The position numbers and the translations under genes are program-made. A stretch of DNA of 64,000 bases from Persicaria tinctoria (Eukaryota > Streptophyta > Magnoliopsida > Caryophyllales > Polygonaceae): contig JBANSL010000013.1 of NCBI GenBank assembly GCA_037127255.1, positions 61,828,688 to 61,892,687 on the forward strand. The letters are read 5' to 3'. The notes beneath the pieces are model-generated. The model was not told the DNA's origin. It worked only from the letters and a program-made list of their open reading frames with translations, and did not search any database. Each line of letters starts with the position of its first letter. Positions within the stretch are counted from its first letter, which is position 1. Below are positions 58,291-64,000 of this stretch, piece by piece.

Positions 58291-58749
58291 CCCTCGAATA
58301 AAAATAATAAAATATTATAAAAACTTGAAAATTAAAAAAAAAAGTTTTCAATGTTAGTGCTTCATACAATAACAATGAAACACTGCCACACAAAAAGACA
58401 CTTCCAAGTTCAAATAGCAAAACTACTTATAAAAAAAAACATAGATGATGAGCCTTAGACCTGCCAGTAGCAAAACATTGCTTTAAAATTGCTAGTAGCA
58501 AAACATAGATGATGGGCCACAAAAAAGACACTAACAATGAAACATTACTTTATAACTGACAGTAGCAAAAGTACCTAAAAAAAAAACACTTCCCGTAGCC
58601 CACTTCCAGCAGCTTAATTGCATACAAAAAAACACTTTCATCCCAATTACACTGTCAGTACACACTGTCAAGATGCCACACAAAAAGGCAGGATAATTGA
58701 TACTGATCAAATAAGAGTGAGGCATAGATGATGAGCATGTGTAAACAAA

Positions 58750-61635
58750 TCAGTCTATAGCAATTGATTTCCCTTTCCCCGACCCAATTGGAGCTTTAGT
58801 CGGTGTGTTGGTACTTGAAGTCGTTGTCTCATGCTCTGCGTTCGGAAAACACAAGGAAAACTAGTTGATGGCAATAACATTTGAGAAATTATAGGGTCAC
58901 TTCCAAGTAAAAAAAAATAGTAACGCTAAAGTAATGAAATTATGAAAGAATTATATTATACCTCGCTCAACTTCATAATAAAACTCAGTATTTTCAATTG
59001 TTGGCTCATCCGCATCCACAAGAATATCTGCAATGTCATCTCCTAACAGCCAGTTCTGCAAGCAAATAAGTGCCTCTACTGATGTAGGAGTTAGTGAACT
59101 CCTAAATGCACTAATAACTCTGCCCCCCGTTGAAAAACAAGACTCTGAGGCCACGGTTGAAGTCTGAATGGCAAGAACATCCCTTGCTATTGCTGCTAAG
59201 ACAGGATATTTGTATCCATTAATCTTCCACCAACCCAATATGTCAAAGTGATCTTCTTCTTCGGTTGGATCTAAAGGAGTATCCAAGTACTGATCAACTT
59301 CATGAGCTGCAATTGCATCATCACTTTCTTGCACAATCTTCTTCCAGTTGCTCAATCGGTTGGATCTAGTAGTAGTACTTCGACTTGTGAGGGTGGAAGA
59401 TAAAGAGTTTGATTGTGGATTTTGCATGTGCACACCTCCATCCACATGAACAACATACTAAAACATTAAATAAAAAATCAAAATCAGTTCAAAATTCACA
59501 CTAAACCGACAAAATAAAATCTTAACAAAACCTAAAATCTGAATTGAACCTATAATCAACAGAAAATCAGTTTCCAACTAAATCTGAACTTCTTTTTCCA
59601 TTTATAATCAACGGCTTAACTGTGCTAACTTATTACTTACATCGGTAGCTCACACACTATTGCATCAAGATTCATACTAAACCAAACTAAAATCTGAAAC
59701 TAAATAGAAAAAAAAAACAGCCAATTATAAAATACAGAAATATACTCATTAGCGGTTAGCCCGTTCAACACAACTGAACTGAAAAATGCTTTTTAAGAGC
59801 TTCATTGCATGAATATCATAATATGTACCTCGTCATACAGAGCTATAAAAAGGCTTTTGATTGCATTGGTTCTCCTTGTCACCTCCTCACAACTCAACTT
59901 CTCCTCTATATAAAGGTGAGTAACATTCTTCAATTTAAATCTTGCATCAAGAACTAGACCAATCACCAACATATTATTAAGATCCCCAAAAGAGCCAAAG
60001 TACTTCAACCATCTACTTCTCATATTGCTTGCCATCTCTTGCAAAGTCCTTTGCGTTTATGCTGAAGTTGTCAAATCCGATGCCACAAACAAAATTTTTA
60101 TGTTATTTTCCATATCTATAACATCGGCGAAGACAGTATGCACAGTAGGGTGCAGTGACGCACTATTCCTAAGAGTCACTTCATACAAAACTCTTAGAAA
60201 ATCAACAAACACCTTCGCCTTCAACCAATCATCTTCATCCGGAGGACCAACTCTTACTCTTTTACTAATGCCATGTACTAACACTCCATCGTCATTATAT
60301 TCTTCTTCCGGCTCTTTAAAGTAATTTCCAAAAATTCGATTCGTCGTCTTCTGCCATCACTAAAAATGCTTGTTTAAACCTCAGTGAAGCTTCCAATATC
60401 AAAAAGGTGCTATTCCACCTTGTTGGGAGATCCATATAAACCAAACCCTTGCATCCAAGCTTCTCTCGCTCTACAACTTTCTTAAACGTCTCTAATCTTT
60501 TTGGAGACGATCTCACAAACTTCACACAATTTCTAATTGCTAACACTGATTTATGTAGCCTCTTCAAACCATGACCCACAATCAAATTGGTGATGTGAGC
60601 AGTACATCTAACACGCATATATTTTCCAGATAAGACTTGTCGATAAAATGCCGACTTGTTCATCTTAGCAACAAGCCACTCTAAGGCAGATTTATTTGCA
60701 GCAGCATTATCACAAGTAATGCACATGACTTTGTCAATCCCCCATTGCACCAAGCAAGACTCAATCAACTTCCCTATGGATGAACCTTGGTGATTTTGAA
60801 TAACACAAAAACTGATAATCCTCTTATGCATCTTCCAATCTTCATCAACAAAATGGGCAGTAATCACCATGTAATTGACATTTTGAACACTTGTCCAAGT
60901 GTCAGTTGTAAGACTCAACCTATACTTCTTAAGAATCTTCTTTAACTCTAGTTTTTTAGTCTCATATGTACCTAGAAAGGATCTACACAACTTTCGTCTG
61001 CTTGGGACATTAAACAAAGAACACACTTTTGAGCAAAACCTGTTGAAACCTTTCTTCTCCACAACACTAAATGGCAACTCATCAATGACAATCATCTCCA
61101 CACAAGCTGCCAAATAATCATCTTGGCTATAAGAAATTACTGCTAGTTTTCCTATCTTAGGGTTAGACTTATCCCCACTTAGCTTTTGTGCCTTATCAGT
61201 CGAATGTGGAACATACCTACAACTTTGATTGTGATGTCTAAGCATACCAGAAGTGCCATTCCTATACGAAGCTGCAAAATCCCCAATCTTTCCCCTAGGA
61301 CAATATTTACAATAAGCCTTTTTCTTAATGACCTCCACTATGTTTCCCTCCTCATCTTTACTTGTCTCAATTTTGTCATATGGTATAAAATGATCCCAAA
61401 CTTCACTAGATCGTTTCAAAGATGATGAAGATTCAGAAGCTTTCTTACCACACTCGATCACAAATGCAACAAGAGCTTCACCAACTGACGCATCAGGAGT
61501 CTGACCACTCGCAGGAGGTAGTGATACTGTTGGAAGACATGGTGATGAAACTGAGGGCTCTATTGACAAAATTATAGGGCCCGACGCAGAGCTGCGTACT
61601 AGATCCGGTGATTCGTTCTCCTTCGCTGTTGACAT
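58750..61635 (-). pseudogene. hAT transposase (BED finger, RNase H-like core, hAT C-terminus), nearly intact
   Basis: I place the start at 61635 (MSTAKENESPDL), the first Met that leads straight into the protein. The BED finger (YCKYCPRG ... HHNQSC) follows at about residues 90-150. The core has LSLTTDTWTSV with the first Asp and CITCDNAAANKSALEWL with the second. The C-terminal dimerisation block holds TVASESCFSTGGRVI. Two introns fit: 59458-59828 (GAG|GTACAT ... TTTTAG) and 58836-58961 (GAG|GTATAA ... CGCAG). The third exon ends at TGA 58750. Only two lesions were seen, a one-base gain in a T run near 60335 and a TAA at 60057-60059. It would cut and join the 4.3-kb element. Confidence 0.88.
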
Positions 61636-62325
<690 letters not shown>

Positions 62326-62334
62326 AATATATAA

Positions 62335-62480
62335 AAGCGGGACGGGACCGGGATTTACGGGATCCCGCAGTCTTGTCCCGCATCTCGTCCCGCATAATTT
62401 TTGCGGGACGGGATTCACTTTTTTTCCTTCAAATCCCTCCGGGACAGGTCCGGGATTTGCGGGATTTGTGCCCACCCCTA
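62335..62480. repeat. GGGACGGGA subterminal repeats (transposase 5' side)
   Basis: Repeated GCGGGACGGGA, CGGGATTTAC and inverted TCCCGC units up to the terminal inverted repeat. Confidence 0.85.
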
Positions 62481-62488
62481 GGTTTCGA

Positions 62489-64000
62489 TATGCTCACAAT
62501 CGTTCTAGATGAAAATCCTGAACTCGAAACACATTTGTTCAACAAATTGTGAGCCAAGAATGAAACTTCTTTAGCTCTGAACATTCTCATGAACACTAGA
62601 TCACGATTGATCCAGAATATCCTGAATGTTAATGTGGGAAGAGTTGTATTACAACTATCATAGGACGATGTAATGACTGAACTACCAGAGGATATGCTGT
62701 GGTTTCATCAATCAAAACTCATCCTAAGTTGTCTTAACAACTGTCTCACAATCATGATTAAGGATCTCTGAGCTACGAAAACTCATTTTCCTTATCAGAT
62801 TGCTCTCATCGATCTTAGAAGTTCGCATTTCCAAGATGATTTGAGAATGTGATCATGTACCTAGCACCATGCCTAGTACACACGTTCTTCATGATACCTT
62901 TTATCCAAATGGATTTGGCACAACTAAACAGATATGGCTAAAATATATACGAACCAGCTTCTTAAGCTTATTCTAAATCTTAAGGTTCACCACGTGACCT
63001 TCAATCATAAGTACATTTCCTAGAGATCCTCTTATGCCTTTAGCCTTTAACATGGCACTTGTGCCATCTCCAGGAAGTAGCTGACCAAGGAGTGTCCAAC
63101 AAATGAACCACTCCACAAATCAGCACAATACGCACTCAGCAGAAACCAATGCTTGGTGCTCAGATTTGACCATTTCGGGCAACTTCAGTCAATAGAAGAA
63201 TTTAAGACAAAAAAAACTTTTTGAATTTCATCTGATTTCTCCATCACTCAATGTGAGAGAAAGCATGGATATATGTTAACCAACAATCTCACCTTGTATA
63301 TCAACATCCATTTATACACCCTTAGATCCATATTGATCTTAGGAGATCATGAAATTCAAACAGCACAATAGAATTTGTGCTTTAAGCTTCTAAATTTTGT
63401 AGAACACAATCTACAAAAAATGTAGTGATATGTTACAAGTAACAGATTACCCTCGAAGCCTCAAGAGAAGTGCTTAACGCAATAAGCATCTAATCTCTTT
63501 GGATAATCCCACAATGATCATCCTAGACATACCCCAAGGTGTGTCACATCATTTTCAGATAAGGAAACTTCCTCTTCATACGACTCTGTCTTTTCTCAGG
63601 TTCCATTGATCCTTTTCTCCCACTCGCTAGTAGAATACCTTTTTAGAGTATGCATTTCATTTACCCTTTATCACTTTGCAAAGTCGTTAAACTATGCTTC
63701 CATAGTGACACTTCTCATGAATTACAACAATTCATTGAGGATTAGAAAATACCAAGATCTAAACTTGATATTATCTTATACGATTGGCTTCAGCTAAACT
63801 TCAAAGTTCAGCACCAATCCTTGGGTATACCATCTGATCTAGTTGCCTAGTGATCAACTTGAAACAAGTAGATCGCAACTTCTTCATATGGACCTAGCAA
63901 CGACTTGCTTATTCCCAATGATCAGATTATGCATAAGTTACAAATCATATTTGCAACCATTATCACAAAAGTGACAAATTTAACCTCTTGTTACTGAAAC
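62489..64000 (-). other. non-coding interior, right piece
   Basis: 1.5 kb continuing the minus-strand LTR element to the window edge. No coding frame recognised. The 5' LTR should lie beyond 64000. Confidence 0.5.

Overview
This window reads as nuclear DNA of a flowering plant, probably a eudicot (AT-rich). I see no intact ordinary host gene. It is a dense, nested stack of transposable elements: Ty3/gypsy and other LTR elements, an L1-type LINE, CACTA, PIF/Harbinger, hAT and MULE-like DNA transposons, and two Helitrons. For most of them the exact ends and target-site duplications (TSDs) can be read, so the order of insertion can be worked out.

Left part (1-24.7 kb): the tail and 3' LTR of a gypsy element that starts outside the window (1-1397), then a 637-bp foldback hairpin (1701-2337). 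A PIF/Harbinger element (3831 to about 22960) carries a transposase gene and a Myb/SANT-like gene. Its transposase was split twice. A 13.2-kb CACTA element entered at codon 4 (4730-17903, TSD ATA), and a 2.0-kb solo LTR entered between the first and second catalytic Asp (18600-20632, TSD CGAAC). The CACTA carries a TNP2-type transposase and a TNPA-like gene, both on the minus strand. It was itself invaded by two Helitrons, a 706-bp one inside a TNPA intron and a 2.6-kb one that captured part of an adenylate kinase gene.

Middle part (24.7-43.5 kb): a 2.8-kb non-autonomous hAT (26206-29041, TSD CCTGCAGT) holds a second copy of its own family (28242-28925, TSD ATTGATAT). A roughly 9-kb element with imperfect long inverted repeats (30513-39476) carries unrecognised gene-like segments and several tandem arrays. 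A 5'-truncated L1 LINE follows on the minus strand (39568-42142).

Right part (43.5-64 kb): a minus-strand LTR element without recognisable coding capacity starts with its 3' LTR at 43470-43936 and runs past the window end. It hosts two insertions: an 11.9-kb Athila-type gypsy element (45078-56961, TSD ACATC, two 1289-bp LTRs differing at about 8 positions, hence young) and a 4.3-kb hAT (58177-62480, TSD GGTTTCGA) with an almost readable three-exon transposase.

The most unusual signal is in the Athila element. About 20 copies of a 15-bp GC-rich, partly self-complementary motif sit in six clusters, with a spacing of 18-25 bp and mostly 19-21 bp. The clusters lie in both LTRs, in the Gag-protease linker, at the RNase H/integrase joint and in the 3' spacer. 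Inside coding sequence the motif is read in all three frames, so it looks conserved as nucleic acid rather than protein. The unrelated solo LTR at 18.6-20.6 kb shows the same roughly 20-bp layout with a different motif.
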